64,000 bases of DNA. Source: Aristolochia californica. Lineage: Eukaryota > Streptophyta > Magnoliopsida > Piperales > Aristolochiaceae. A program made the translations under genes and the position numbers. The stretch is from assembly GCA_029961685.1 (NCBI GenBank), contig JARWKL010000001.1, forward strand, positions 56,136,062-56,200,061, read 5' to 3'. Each line of letters starts with the position of its first letter. Position 1 is the stretch's first letter. The notes under the pieces are model-generated. The model saw nothing but the letters and a program-made list of their open reading frames with translations. It was not told the origin of the DNA and searched no databases. Positions 52,635 through 64,000 of the stretch are shown in pieces.

Positions 52635-55600
52635 ATGGACAGTCCTGGGAGCGAAAGATCCAGCCCGGAAGCCAAATTGGGGATGAGAGTTGAAGATCTT
52701 TGGGACACTCAAGAGCCTCAGCTAAGTCCATCTGAGAAGCTTAACTCCTGCTTCGAAAGCATACTTGTCTCTTCTTTTCCTCCTTCCCTGGGTAGCTCTT
52801 CTCCTCTTACTTCCGATCGTTCAGCTTTTTTATTCTCTTCTTCTTTTTTTAGGTGAAGGATTTTTATGCCCTGGTATCTAATGACGAATTATGCTAGTTT
52901 TTTTGCTTCAGATAATGATATGCTTGTTGTGATTGACGATTCTAAGTAGGATGTGTCTATCTGGAGCTGTAATGTCACATAAATATCATGTTGATTATGA
53001 CCATTGCCACTAAAACTTCAAGAATCCAAATGTTTGGATTAGTAAATAAAAAATTACTGATATATTCCTATTTGATTGTCAATGCGTATGCTGCACACAG
53101 ATGGTAGGCAGATTATTTAGCATCAGATCTCTCGTGTGAGTGAGATCGCCATATTATTTAGCATGACAAAATCTTTACATTTGCCTCTTTGAAGCGTCAA
53201 TTTTATCTACTTTCTTGACATTCCATATTGGTTCTTTCTACAGAACATTAAAGTGAAATCCAAATCTGGGGAGGGTTAAGATAGTTTCTTTGGTGGTGTC
53301 AGTGTACTTTCTATTAAAATATAGGGTTCTCATTTGATTAGGAATAGAGTAATCTAGTTTGATTAGGATTAATAATTAGAATTTGACCAGGACTTTAAAT
53401 TGGAGTTTAATTAAACCTGATCTGATTTTCAGCGAATTAACATGTTACAAAGCTCGGTTATGAGTTGTATGTGAGATGACGCAGATCTCTATGTTATAGT
53501 TCGAGTTTCCATTTTTTGGCTATCAATTTTCCATCTGTAACAGTCTTCCCTCTGATTTATTACCACCCTCAAAAATCTCTCTCAAGGTTTTCAGTCTCTA
53601 AATTTTTTAATTTTCTTATATTCATGTGGCCTCTTCCTTATGTGATCACATGGGGATGGAAAAAAAAAAGTTGGAATCACCAGGATTGGAGGCAGACATG
53701 CTCGATGGTGTTAGAATGATGTAGAATATGTAATCAAGACCCATAGTTGAGGCTAGCAAATGTGTCATTTCAGCTGCAACAGCAGTTTCTCTGATTCACC
53801 ACTTGGAGGAGCTGCCTGTCCTCCTTACCAGCTGTCACCAATGTCACCAAGTCTGAGTTTTTCAAGAACAAGCTTTTATTTGCTTCCTCTTGGTTTTGGC
53901 TTCTGATTTATCCTTTATGCTACTATGATTTAGTACTTGTCATCAACAATCTGATGATTGTGCCTTCTTCCCGGAGTCACTAAACCAGCTCTGTTATGTG
54001 ATTCCGTAGGATCTTCCAGTGTTTGGGTTTTCTAGCATCCCTCTAGTTTGTGTTTGCTTCCAGCAGTGAAGCAAACCATGATAACAGATTCAAAGAAAGA
54101 ATAGAAAATCTGCTGCCAAGATTGACTTCTTTGTCCGATACAGGCACTCTCATCCATGCTGTCATTCTGCCTCTGAGATTGATATCATTCTGAGGCCAGT
54201 TTTATCTAAACCTCCTCCTGCTCTCACTCATTACATCTGGTCTCATTGGCTTTGGCTCCTTTCTTAGCATTTACCTCTGTTAGTCGACTTCTTTCTCTTT
54301 CCCTTTTCTGTTGAAACAATGGTGAAAGATCCTCTTTGGAGTTCTGGTTTCTGGACAAGTTGGTTATATTTTTGTTCCAATGATCGCTAGTGGATTGATG
54401 TTGGGACCTGACCGACCAGTAATTCTGCACATGACATTCCACAGTTACAGAAGCTCTGAATGGGTGAATATGGAGTTGGTAGCTACTGCATTTTCACTTC
54501 TGAAGGGTGTAGTTGCCATATCAATGTCGTTGAGGCATGAACGAGTGTCAATCTAGCTCTTATATTTGGTGGATTCCTCAGGAAGGAGGGAATAAAGAGC
54601 AAAGATATTATGTCTAAAATTGTGATTGCATTAGAAAAGCAAGCATGTCCAAATTGCGAAGTGCTGGTTGTGGTTAACCCAGCAAACACTAATGCCTTGA
54701 TCCTGAAGGAGTTTGTTCTATCCATCTGTGAGAGGAATACTGCTTGCTGAACAAGTCTGGTCACAGAGTTTGATATACTAGATGTTTGGATGGTAGAATC
54801 AGACCAGAAAAGAGACTTGGATTTTCGGAATTGAGTTTTGAGGGAGGAAAACAGGTGGAAACTGAATCTGAAGCATCTGTTCTATTTGTCTGCTTGATGA
54901 AGCTGTTGAGATCAGGAGGTCCTTCTTGTTATCTGCTTGTTGGTTTAATTTTGCCCCAGAAAGTTGCCATTTATCCCAGCTATTTGCATCAGATTGATTT
55001 TGTGGTATCAATGTTATGGCTGTATTGGCAGATATGATTAGAGTTTATTTAGTTTGCTTTGTGTTCTAGGAAAGTCGTTTTTTAAAAAAAGTCATTTCTT
55101 AGGGTTGAAGGGACTTCAGGAACATGGATGCAATTTTTTATATTGTTTAAACTATAAATAGGGAAAAAAGGGTGTGAAAATCCCATTGTCTCTCATCTTT
55201 TCTTCCTAAAAATTTCAATATGGTATCAAAGAAAGGTCTATGAGTTTGACCTCATTATCTATAAAGACAATGTATTTTTTTCTTAAATCTCATCCCATTG
55301 GATTTTTAATTTTTGTTCTTCTTCTGTTTGATGTTCATATACTCTTAAAATTATCTCTTTTTCATCTTGATGAACCTGATCACTGCTTATTTTCTTTCTT
55401 TGTTTCATAGTAAAACAGTTTTTTCTACTCTGTATTTCATTAGCTTTACATCCTCATTTGTCCTCGTTTCTACCTCTGCATCTTGAGCACCAATGACTTT
55501 GCAGAGTTTTTTTTCTTGCTTCTTCTGATTTGATCATCTCCCAATTATTTTTTTTCTGGCCACTCTCTCAAATTATGTTTTGTTAATTTTGGAAAATCAA

Positions 55601-58600
55601 ATTCTCCTTTTCCCTCCGTGTCTTCTCTGAATTTCCGAACAGGCACAGGCCTCTGATTCTCATTGACTCTTTGGCAAAGCGTTGAAAGTGTCTCTGAGAT
55701 GGAGTGGAACCAAGATCTTCCAAATCCTCATTGATGCACGCTGTCGGAAAATTTGGCAGGAGTGGGCATCTTGAAATCTTCCCTCTTATGTTTATTGGAG
55801 GACTCTTAAAGCGGAATGTTTTTCTCCAAAGCCCGTTCTTGTTTGAATCCATGAATGCATTGGTGTATGTTTTTTTTTGGATTCTGGTTTGCTGAGAGCC
55901 CACCAAATTTTCTGAAAGAGATTTGACTAACATGCTCAGCCTTGGGTAACTATACCTATTAGGTTTGGTGTCATTGGTAGGATTCTTTAATTCTTTGTCT
56001 TAATTTCGTAAGAAGGCTATAAGTGAGTTGTGTTGGATGCAATTTAATCAGGTGCAGAAAGTTGGGTGTTATTGATGGCTCCATCCCACAGAACTTACTA
56101 TCAGCACCAATAAATTTGAACTCGTTTGTGAGCTCGGCTGCTCCAGTAGGACTTTCAGCTACAGGTCAAGCCATATTTGATACTTTGTTTTCTAATTGAC
56201 GATGTGCAATGAAGTCAACAGTCTGTTTTCTTTTCTTGGACTTCAAGACCAACCATGGCCAAACCAACCACTGATTTAGACAAGTAGCTTGATAGCTTCA
56301 TCCAAATTTTCTGTGGAATGGGATGGACACATCATATTATGACTCTGCATTATTTTGTTTTTGGAAGCCTTTTTCAAGGAGGTTGCTGGCTCCTTACTGG
56401 TTTCAGGAGTTTGAACAAGGCCAGAGCTAAAAGTAAAACAGATGGGGACAGAAGTTTGAACGGAATGTTCCTGCTTCTTCCAAGTAAAGTTTCACCTTAC
56501 TTCTACTTTCAGTTGCTGCTCCAATTTTGGAGCGTTGCTCCTTTATGATGCCAATGGAATGTCTTCCACTGCAAGGCAGCATTTTATAATGAAAATACAA
56601 GAAAGCCAAAAATATATATGCTGTTTTCTCCATGAAGAGTGATGTCTCTGTTGCATTTTTTCCCAATCTTGTGTGTTGGAACTTCTGGTTAGTTTCATAC
56701 CGATTTAGCTGGTCTCTTCTTATAGCTTAGTTTTGTGATCAACTTGTCAATTTTATGGTCTGACGTAGTGGTCAAGTTTGTGATCTACTTTTTTATGCTA
56801 GGTTTTGATTGTTGTAGTCCCTTATTACTGTGAAATTTGGAGTAATCATGTGTCACACTTTTGTCAATAATGATCCCTTGTAAATTTGTTGTGTTGATTG
56901 AAAATTTTATTCTTTCTCCTTTGCTATCTCAAGATTGTGTGGACTCTCTCTTACTTTTATAGACCAATTCCTTATATTTTTATTTTGGAACTCTTATTTC
57001 TATTCGGACTATACCTTGCTTGTGTGATCCGAATTTTATGGTGAGAAAGTTTCTCTCATGCTTCGGGAATTGCTTGTATAAATCCTTTTGTTTGAGTTCA
57101 TTGGATTGGCATTCTTCTTCTGCTTTAAATAGTTGTTGTTAGTGCCCTCTATGGGGTTTTTCTTTTGCCATCCTAGAGTGATTAGCTTTTCTTGTTTAAT
57201 AATTATTATTTCTATTTTTTATTTAAAATCCTTTATTTCAGTTTCGAATTTTCTTATCTGTGTCTCCCATATTTGCTTTACCCTTTTCTTGGACTTTACC
57301 CTCTTGTTAGGTTTGTGAGAGTCTGAGTCAGTTTTCGTCTTTAATTTTACAACACCACAAGATGGTATGTTATTATGGGGAGATGGAGGAAGATGATTGT
57401 TGTATTTTTTATTTTATTTTCAATGTTCAAGTTGGAACCATTTGCATATACTCCCTAGCGTACAGGGAGTAAGAGAAGGATATACATGTGCTCAGTGCAA
57501 GCTCAAAAGCCGAAGATTATAGAAGCCACATATTTTGAAGATTTTTGAAGCTTACGAGACAACAAATTTTTTCCACTTTCTTTTTTAGGATTAAAATGGG
57601 AATTGAGAGACAAGTTTTGTAACAAAATTAAGCTATATGCTCTAGCTCGAGTGAGTGTTGGAAGGTATAATTATAGTTTATTTATTTTCTAGAAAAATTA
57701 TTTTCTCTAGAAAGTCCTTTCCTAGGGTTTAAGGGACTCCAGGGATGTGGATGTAATTTTAAATTATGAATGGGGGGGGGGGGGGGGGGGGGGAGTCTGA
57801 AACCCTAATCTCTGCCATCTTTTATTCCTACAAATTTCAAGAGGCTGTTGCCATCATTCACTGTCAATTTCGCTGTTAGTTTGTCCTGGTCTAGTGTCAT
57901 GTGAATTTTCTTTGCCTTCACTTGCTATCAAAAGACAAAAAGGTTTGTCTGTGTTGCATTTTGCTGCCATCAGCCACTTCTCTTCATTGCTGCCCATTCA
58001 CTAGTTTACCATGTATATTTTCTAAAGAAGACACTAGTGATCCAATAATCTGTACCTGTTCTTAGTTTGGTGCTGCCCCATGTCCGAGCAGCTGTACTCA
58101 TCCACTTATTTCATCTTGCATTCGTTCCTGAATGCCTTCAGTTTTGATGATTCTTATTTAAACTCATGACCTTTACTTTTGGTCCATCTTGAATTTGGGG
58201 GGATGTTAAAAGTATGGTATTCAAATTTGTTTAGGATCAGAGTAGTCTAGGTTGATTACTGTTAGTTAGAATTATCCCATAATTGCAAATTGGGGTTTAT
58301 TTAATCCCACGTATGTAATGAAAAGTTAATCTAATTTTATAAAAATTAACACTTCCCACATTTGTGCACAGGCTTCTTGTTTTGTTCCTCATTGTTAACT
58401 TCTATTTGAGCATTGTGATTGATAAGATCTTACAGAAGCATGAAATTGGTGTTTTTCTCTTGATAACCTGTTTCCAGGGGTGGAGATAGATTCAGATTCA
58501 AGTCTAGCTGAGGCTGTCCAGCTATTATCAGAGCATAATATTCTAAGTGCACCTGTGAGGAATGTGGCAGCACCAGAAGATGCTACTTGGATTGACAGAT

Positions 58601-60501
58601 ACATTGGAATTGTAGAGTTTGCAGGAATTGCTGTTTGGCTTTTGCATCAGGTTTCTCTCTCTCTCTCTCTCTCTCTCTCAGGACATGTTTATGTTTTGTT
58701 GCAGCAAAAAGTAGTTGATAAGCCCACCCATCTCATTGATGTTGAAACATTACAACATGTATTCGCTTGTGATTTTATGTAAAATCGCATAGCTTTCACA
58801 TTTCACTTGTGCAAACTATTTTTTCCTTTAGTTACCAATATCAAAACATATCTTTCAGAAGTGCACAATAAAAGAAAGCATCTTTGTACCACTCAGTTAA
58901 TAGGCCAAAAGATAGAAGCGAGGTTATATTCATTGAGTATTTCTTTCTTCTTTTATTTGATTGAAGAAATATAACTTCCATTTTTCTCCATTGGCAGTCT
59001 GAAGTTGCAATCTCAACAGGTGGAAACTTTTTTGAAGCTTTGACATCTTCCGACTTGTACAAAAACACAAAGGTCCAATTATAGTTATCTGATTTTTATC
59101 TGATTTCTGTTACTATTCATAGACCTCCTGATTTTGACTTATTCCAAGATATATGACACAGGTAAGAGATATCTCAGGATCATTTCGGTGGGCCCCATTT
59201 CTTGCCCTGCAAAATTCTGATACCTTTTTGACCATGCTCTTGATTTTGTCCAAGTATAGAATGAAGAGCCTTCCTGTAGTTGATTTGGGTGAAAGGAAGA
59301 TTGATAATGTCGTCACACAATCTGCTGTTGTTCACATGCTTGCGGAATGTGTTGGACTTCCTTGGTTTGAAAACTGGGGCATGAAGGAATTATTTGAACT
59401 TGGTCTTCCTATTATGAAGCCCAAGCAACTAGTCAAGGTGCTTAACTGCTTTTATGTTTCAGCTTACTTTAGTCATATTTCACTGGAGAAGTTTGAGAAA
59501 GAAGTCTTTACCTTAAGTTTGAGATCTATCAAATGAAAACCAAGTTTCATTTTTTTTTATTCTCACTTATTTCTCAAATCAATCTGTAACTTCCCGACAG
59601 TCTTGCATGAATTCATTCGTTAACCATTATGTTGGAAAGACTGTTATACCAAGTACTGTGAACATAAAGACTACAGGCATGGGCTACATAAAAACAGCTT
59701 AATTGTGAGCCAGACCCGTCAACGAAGATCCTACCAGTGATTATAGGGACATGCTTTTTCAAACTAATTCTTAACATGTTTGCCTCTTGTACTATGTAAT
59801 CAACTAATACTGTACAGATTCTGTTCCCTTCTGTGGGTGGAAAAGAAGTTGCATAATGATTCGTGCCTTCTTGTGTTTCAGGTGAATGAGGATGAGCCTG
59901 TTTTGCAAGCCTTTAAACTCATGCAGAAAAGAGGGATTGGTGGACTTCCTGTGGTTGATGCCAGGGATGAGAAGCCTATGGGTAATATAAGCATTAGAGA
60001 TGTCCGTTTCCTCCTGATAGCTCCAGAAATTTATAAAGACTACAGGTACTTTTTATACCTGTCTTCCTCTTTTTCGATTATTTTATCCTTGTCGTACCAA
60101 AACAATTCCTGGTTTATGAGATGGCTAGAATTCTTCATTGCATATGGATAAAATGGGAAACGGTTATAGTTTAGGTAAGTGAGTGGCTTGATTTTGTTTG
60201 CAGATCTATCACCACGAAGAACTTCCTCTCTGTAGTTAGAAACTACTTAATGAAGCATGAAGCGTCTTCACCGATGTTACTTGGTACCATCACATGCCAG
60301 AGGACTGATACACTTAAAGACGTAATTCTCAGGCTTGATTCTGAAAAAATACAGCGCATATACGTGGTTGATGAGGGAGGAAAACTGGAAGGGGTAATTA
60401 CCCTCCGAGACATCATCTCTAAGCTAGTACATGAGCCTCGCCGGTACTTTGGGGATTTCTTTGATGGTGTTGTTCCTCTTCCCCCAAACAGTAGCGTTTG
60501 A
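52635..60501 (+). CDS. KING1: SnRK1 regulatory gamma subunit (SNF4-like, four CBS motifs)
   Basis: Six exons (52635-52791, 58478-58650, 58998-59072, 59162-59437, 59882-60045, 60204-60501) give 380 residues. The N-terminus has [15 protein letters not shown] and [14 protein letters not shown], a signature of the plant KING1-type gamma subunit. CBS motifs lie near residues 60-105 (LSAPVRN, YIGIVEF), 155-200 ([10 protein letters not shown]), 232-275 ([22 protein letters not shown]) and 310-352 ([22 protein letters not shown]). The end, [18 protein letters not shown], is typical. The subunit is linked to the SnRK1 (SNF1/AMPK-type) energy-sensing kinase complex in cytosol and nucleus. The loop after WLLHQ is shorter than I recall for Arabidopsis KING1, and a CT microsatellite follows that donor. 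Intron 1 is 5.7 kb and full of LTR remnants. All joints are in phase, so the gene looks intact. Confidence 0.92.
53290..58350 (+). mobile_element. Nested, decayed LTR elements in the SnRK1 gamma first intron
   Basis: Outer pair: about 53300-53430 and 58208-58350 share TTTGATTAGGAATAGAGTAATCTAG-type sequence. The right copy starts TGTTAAAAGTATGG after a purine tract (TTTGGGGGGA). Inner pair: about 55020-55220 and 57658-57841 share GAGTTTATTTA, then CTTAGGGTTGAAGGGACTTC, and end AAATTTCA. The left inner LTR is followed by TGGTATCAAAG (55223-55233), close to an initiator tRNA-Met primer site. No clear gag-pol frames remain. A 22-G run lies inside the right inner LTR (57772-57793). The pairing is by eye and approximate. 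Confidence 0.5.
58653..58679 (+). repeat. (CT)n microsatellite after the exon 2 donor
   Basis: CT repeats begin three bases after the GT donor at 58651. A variable tract this close to a splice site could influence splicing. Confidence 0.8.
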
Positions 60502-61407
60502 GCCCTTGCCAGTTACCTTTGTCTGAGCGCCAATGCTTTTCTTCTCATAGATTTGTGTTTAGCCCATGTAAAGTCGAACCTTTCCTAATATGTCTTGTGA
60601 GTTTCCAACTAAGTGTTTCACCAACTGCACTTGACGAATTTTTGTCTAATGTTGTTGCTTAGGCATTCAGATGTCTATCAGCTTCACATTTCCAGAGAAT
60701 TTTTCCAAGCCTCGCCATTCCAATGTTGCTTGGGCATTCAATTGCCCAGTTCCTTTAATAGGTAAATTTTTTTAAAAAAGTTAACTCGAACCCCACTATC
60801 AAAATGAGAAGAAGGGAGGGAAGAGAAAATCTCATTTGAAAGAGAGGAGTTATTTAGGTCAACAGAGAACTCGAAGTGATGAGGTCAAGCTTTCCAGGCC
60901 TCTTACTTATAGAATTGACTAAAAGCCTAATACATAATAAAAATAAAAAAACTCATTGTAATTAGAAGGTGTCTCACTCTATTCCTTAATTACAAGATAT
61001 GTCATTAGCCTATTTAACACACTCTAAAGACCAATTTTTTGAAAGAGGAAACTAATCAAACACACTTTTTGAAGGTCACAACAACTATCACTTAAATGTT
61101 AAGGGGTAGGGGGGAGGAAGGTCACAACAACTATCGCTTAAATGTCAGGGGGGGGGGGGCGGGGTCTTATTTACAAAAGCTTATTTTCTTGGACTTAAAA
61201 AGCTCCTCATGGACCAGACGTTCCCTGGAGGAAGTTGGAATTTTCTCACAAAATGACAATCCAACCTGTTCCACTGTCAATGGGCTTGTGTGTTTTTTTA
61301 AACATGGAAATCACCTAAAAGCCAAGCCAAAAACTAATCACGGAAAGGTGAAGAAGAATATTTCCCTAGAAATCTCTTCGGCAAAAATCTCTTTCATTTG
61401 ATCTTCT
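60502..61407. other. Intergenic region with short tandem duplication
   Basis: This is the tail-to-tail space between the SnRK1 gamma gene and the HOS1-like gene. AAGGTCACAACAACTATC occurs at 61073-61090 and again near 61119-61136, with similar following sequence and G runs (a roughly 46-bp tandem duplication). 60780-61060 may be LTR-derived. No gene is supported. Confidence 0.5.
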
Positions 61408-63238
61408 CTATCTTTTATAAAATCTAGTTCGCCATCCTCTGGCCGAGTTAACAGTAGAAGCTTCACTCCTAATTCTTTCAGGAGATGATGCATCAGCTTC
61501 ATCATCACTGCTATCATCAGTCCTCCATCTTAGCACTCCATTAATAGGTAGCTCTACGTTTTGCGAATCCCTGTTGCCAAAACTACAGTATATATAAAAA
61601 GAAGCAACTTCAATGAATATCAACTAAACATTGTTCATCCAGCAAAGAAAAATGAATATACATACCTCCATATTGAATCTCCTTTTTCATCCGCATGCCC
61701 ATTGGCCCAAGGTCCATCAGATGGAGGACGTTTGCCAGAGACCTTCAGGTTTGGATCACGAGTTGAATATTTGAACGCATTTTCCAATTGGTCAGTTGAG
61801 CCATCTGAATCCACCTTTGGTAAGAATTTTGCATTGTAAAGATGAGGACCATCTTTTACCCGGTGTTGAGGTACTCTCCAAGCACTTTGGTTCAGCTCTT
61901 TCAGGGGAGTCATCTGAGAAACAAGAAGATTTGCACGAGCAACCGAGGATGCATCATCAAATGGGAGGTCCTGTTTGGAATCAGTTTGAAGTCTTGATTG
62001 CCCAGTAGAAATATAATTTGGCACCAACATCTCCTTACTAATAAAAGCTGGCTCCTGAGGAGTTGTTGACGGACCGGTGAGGTTCAGAGATCTCCCAAGT
62101 AAAAAAGGAGGGTGGAAGTTACTGTCTTCAGAACTGGGTTTAATCACTGGTCCACTAGTTCGAGGGTTAGACGGTGAAGCTCTAATGGAGGATGGAGCAT
62201 TACAATCTGTTCCAAGAACAGAAGGCCTCATTGGTGAGGTAGGTATTATAAGGGAGGGATTCAAATGCTCAGCCCCAACATCAGCTTTAACACGCAAATC
62301 CACTCCATCGCTAGGTAGATGGTCGCAGAGTGGAAAATTTCCCATCTTTATTTGTTCCTGTTGGATCTTAGGCAGCAACTCAATGCATTTATCCTGTAAC
62401 AGCACCAGCCCATAATGAGTAAAGTAATGGCAAATTAGAAAAACAGTTTCATTAACTTCTCTGAAAATAACAATTCAATGAGTTTAAGATTCAGAAGACA
62501 GGACAATACTAAAAGAAAATGATAAGGCTTCAACTTTCAAACAATTTTGTTTTTCACTTTTATTGCATCTCTCTCTAGCCTTTCCTATACCAAACACAAG
62601 ACTGAATTTTTACAGCAGAAGACAGTAACCCAATCATTGCATCATGGGCAGATTTGTGGAATTTGCAGGACAAAAATATGGAAAAAGCAATATTCTATTA
62701 CAAAGAACAAGGCATACATAGGCTAAAAAAAGATGAACAACATCGTCTCTATGAGTCGACAGGTGAAACTCACAAACCCAAAATGGCAATCTACTCTGAT
62801 TCCATGTGGAATTTTCACAAGCAAAGTATGGGACAGATTAGGGTTATAGACCTGTCTCCCTATTTATAACTTAAGCATCAGTCATGTCCTTGCAACCTGT
62901 TAATCCTAAGAATCCACTTTCTACACGAAAATACTTCCCTCTAAATAAGAAAAACCTAATTAACTCAAACTAACAACTTCTAACAAGATCCAAAAGTCAA
63001 ACAAAGAATAGTGGATAGAAATTTCAAAGAAAAAAAGTGAGCACAGAAAATTTGCAACATGTAATAAAAATGTTCGTAGAATATAAAAGCATAGAAAACT
63101 TACAACAAGTCCTCCTCGATGTTGCTGTGTTACCATTATCCTAGAAATGACTTCTTCACTCATACTCTTTGAAATAAAATCCTGCTCAACCTTTTGAAGT
63201 TTACAGTCTACTTCATACGCCTCAATATATCGAGAACG
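61408..63238 (-). CDS. C-terminal exons of a probable HOS1/ELYS-type nuclear protein (partial)
   Basis: Three exons on the minus strand (63104-63238, 61666-62393, 61408-61570) give about 341 C-terminal residues; upstream exons lie beyond the right edge or were not found. The first holds RSRYIEAYEVDCKLQKVEQD, a helical stretch like the end of an ELYS domain, then KCIELLPKIQQEQI. A long disordered Ser/Pro/Asn-rich region follows. The end is LPINGVLRWRTDDSSDDEAD, with a closing basic tail (RGWRTRFYKR). Arabidopsis HOS1 is a RING E3 ligase and nuclear-pore-associated regulator of cold signalling and flowering with an ELYS-like domain. I assign this gene to that family from the helical stretch and tail, without alignment. 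Another nucleoporin-like protein is possible. Phases agree (GTT|GAT; AG|G). Confidence 0.55.
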
Positions 63239-63609
63239 CTGAAAACAACAAAAAATAGTCAGAATAGAAAATCCAACATAACTCGTATTCACATTCCTCG
63301 AAAAAGTAACATTATTGTGAAAAAAATAAAGGTTACCACAATAGTGATAATAGATTAACTGTTAACTTAAAAAATAATAGTAGGGTAACTTTCAAACACT
63401 GCCATCTTAGATGCCATAGTTCCAAATACAGCAATCTAAATGCCGTTTTAATGGACAATTGTAGTTTTCTTTTTTGGTAAGCTTAATAGAAAAATAAAAT
63501 TATTGTAATACCCCCTTTTATTTTTAATTTTATGTTATAAAATTAAAATTATAATTAACCAACCTTCTTATCTAGTGTGGACACCACTAATTACATAGAA
63601 AAAGAGACG

Positions 63610-63649
<40 letters not shown>

Positions 63650-64000
63650 TCCTTCCCTCTGCCTTTCTCCTCTGTCTGGAGAGGAGGGGATAGAGGAAGC
63701 TCTAAGATAGAAATTGGGGCTGTTCCCAGTCAAAGGTAAGACGTATAGGCTTTTTCGCTGCAAAGTTGGGTAGAGCTACTCTTAACTATTCTACCTATGA
63801 TCTTGCATTTTATGCTATTGCGAAGGCTTTTGATGTTTTGGAGGCAATATTTGATGCACAAGAAGTTTATTGTATTCTAACTACGAGGCACTAAAGCACA
63901 CCAATGGGTAACAAAAGCTTCATACAAGACATGGCAAATGGGTGAATTACCTTCAAGACATCACCTAGCACAAATCAGGTATGCAAAATAAGGCTCAAGA
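63239..64000. other. Intron or repeat sequence at the right edge
   Basis: 63360-63560 is AT-rich. A (GA)n microsatellite lies near 63617-63649, followed by GA-rich sequence. I found no exon that would extend the gene on the minus strand. Confidence 0.4.

Noticed and set aside
54060..54800. Possible gene inside the SnRK1 gamma first intron
   Set aside because: Some stretches look codon-like, but no frame stays open and no family was recognised; more likely decayed element interior.
61635..62415. Plus-strand frames opposite the HOS1-like exon
   Set aside because: The minus strand gives one continuous frame with in-phase splice sites and family-like motifs; the plus-strand frames overlap it without features.

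Overview
This is a nuclear segment of a flowering-plant genome. The evidence is GT-AG introns, plant gene families (SnRK1 gamma subunit, caffeoyl-CoA O-methyltransferase-like enzymes, tail-anchored cytochrome b5, a MIR827 hairpin), a roughly 170-bp satellite and many copia, gypsy, LINE and hAT relics. I cannot name the species. Exon models were built by hand by matching reading phase across GT/AG borders. All complete models close without a stop or phase conflict.

Layout. 165-2115 (-): 5' part of a plastid-type TlyA-like rRNA methyltransferase gene, running off the left edge. 3828-5028 (+): cytochrome b5. 5209-6003 (-): small secreted Cys-rich protein. 6600-9060: a CT-rich leader region with a large foldback, then a MIR827 precursor preceded by three PHR1-type (P1BS) motifs. 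9360-11750: a tRNA-Ala half, a copia LTR and a 626-bp hAT-type element. 12731-17885 (-): SAP-domain protein. 18180-23345: satellite of about 30 monomers with a three-monomer higher-order repeat, ending in (TATC)n(TA)n.

23695-50021 holds four intact CCoAOMT-like genes: A (23.7-24.9 kb, -), B (26.7-27.9 kb, -), D (39.4-40.5 kb, +) and C (48.8-50.0 kb, -). They share five exons and the same intron phases. A, B and C are recent copies and D is older. Between them lie a gypsy pol relic split over two places, several copia relics, a LINE RNase H relic, a 1.7-kb hAT-type element with a clear 8-bp target duplication, and a structurally complete but mutated copia element (43362-48173, target duplication GCTAT).

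52635-60501 (+): SnRK1 regulatory gamma subunit, whose 5.7-kb first intron is filled with LTR remnants. 61408-63238 (-): 3' exons of a probable HOS1/ELYS-type nuclear protein, continuing beyond the right edge.

MIR827 (phosphate signalling), the SnRK1 gamma subunit (energy signalling) and the methyltransferases (phenylpropanoid methylation) are independent loci. I see no operon-like or cluster pathway logic beyond the methyltransferase duplication. I found no convincing wholly new biological system. The strongest leads are the P1BS-MIR827 module, the satellite higher-order repeat, and the mosaic, promoter-swapped methyltransferase copy C.
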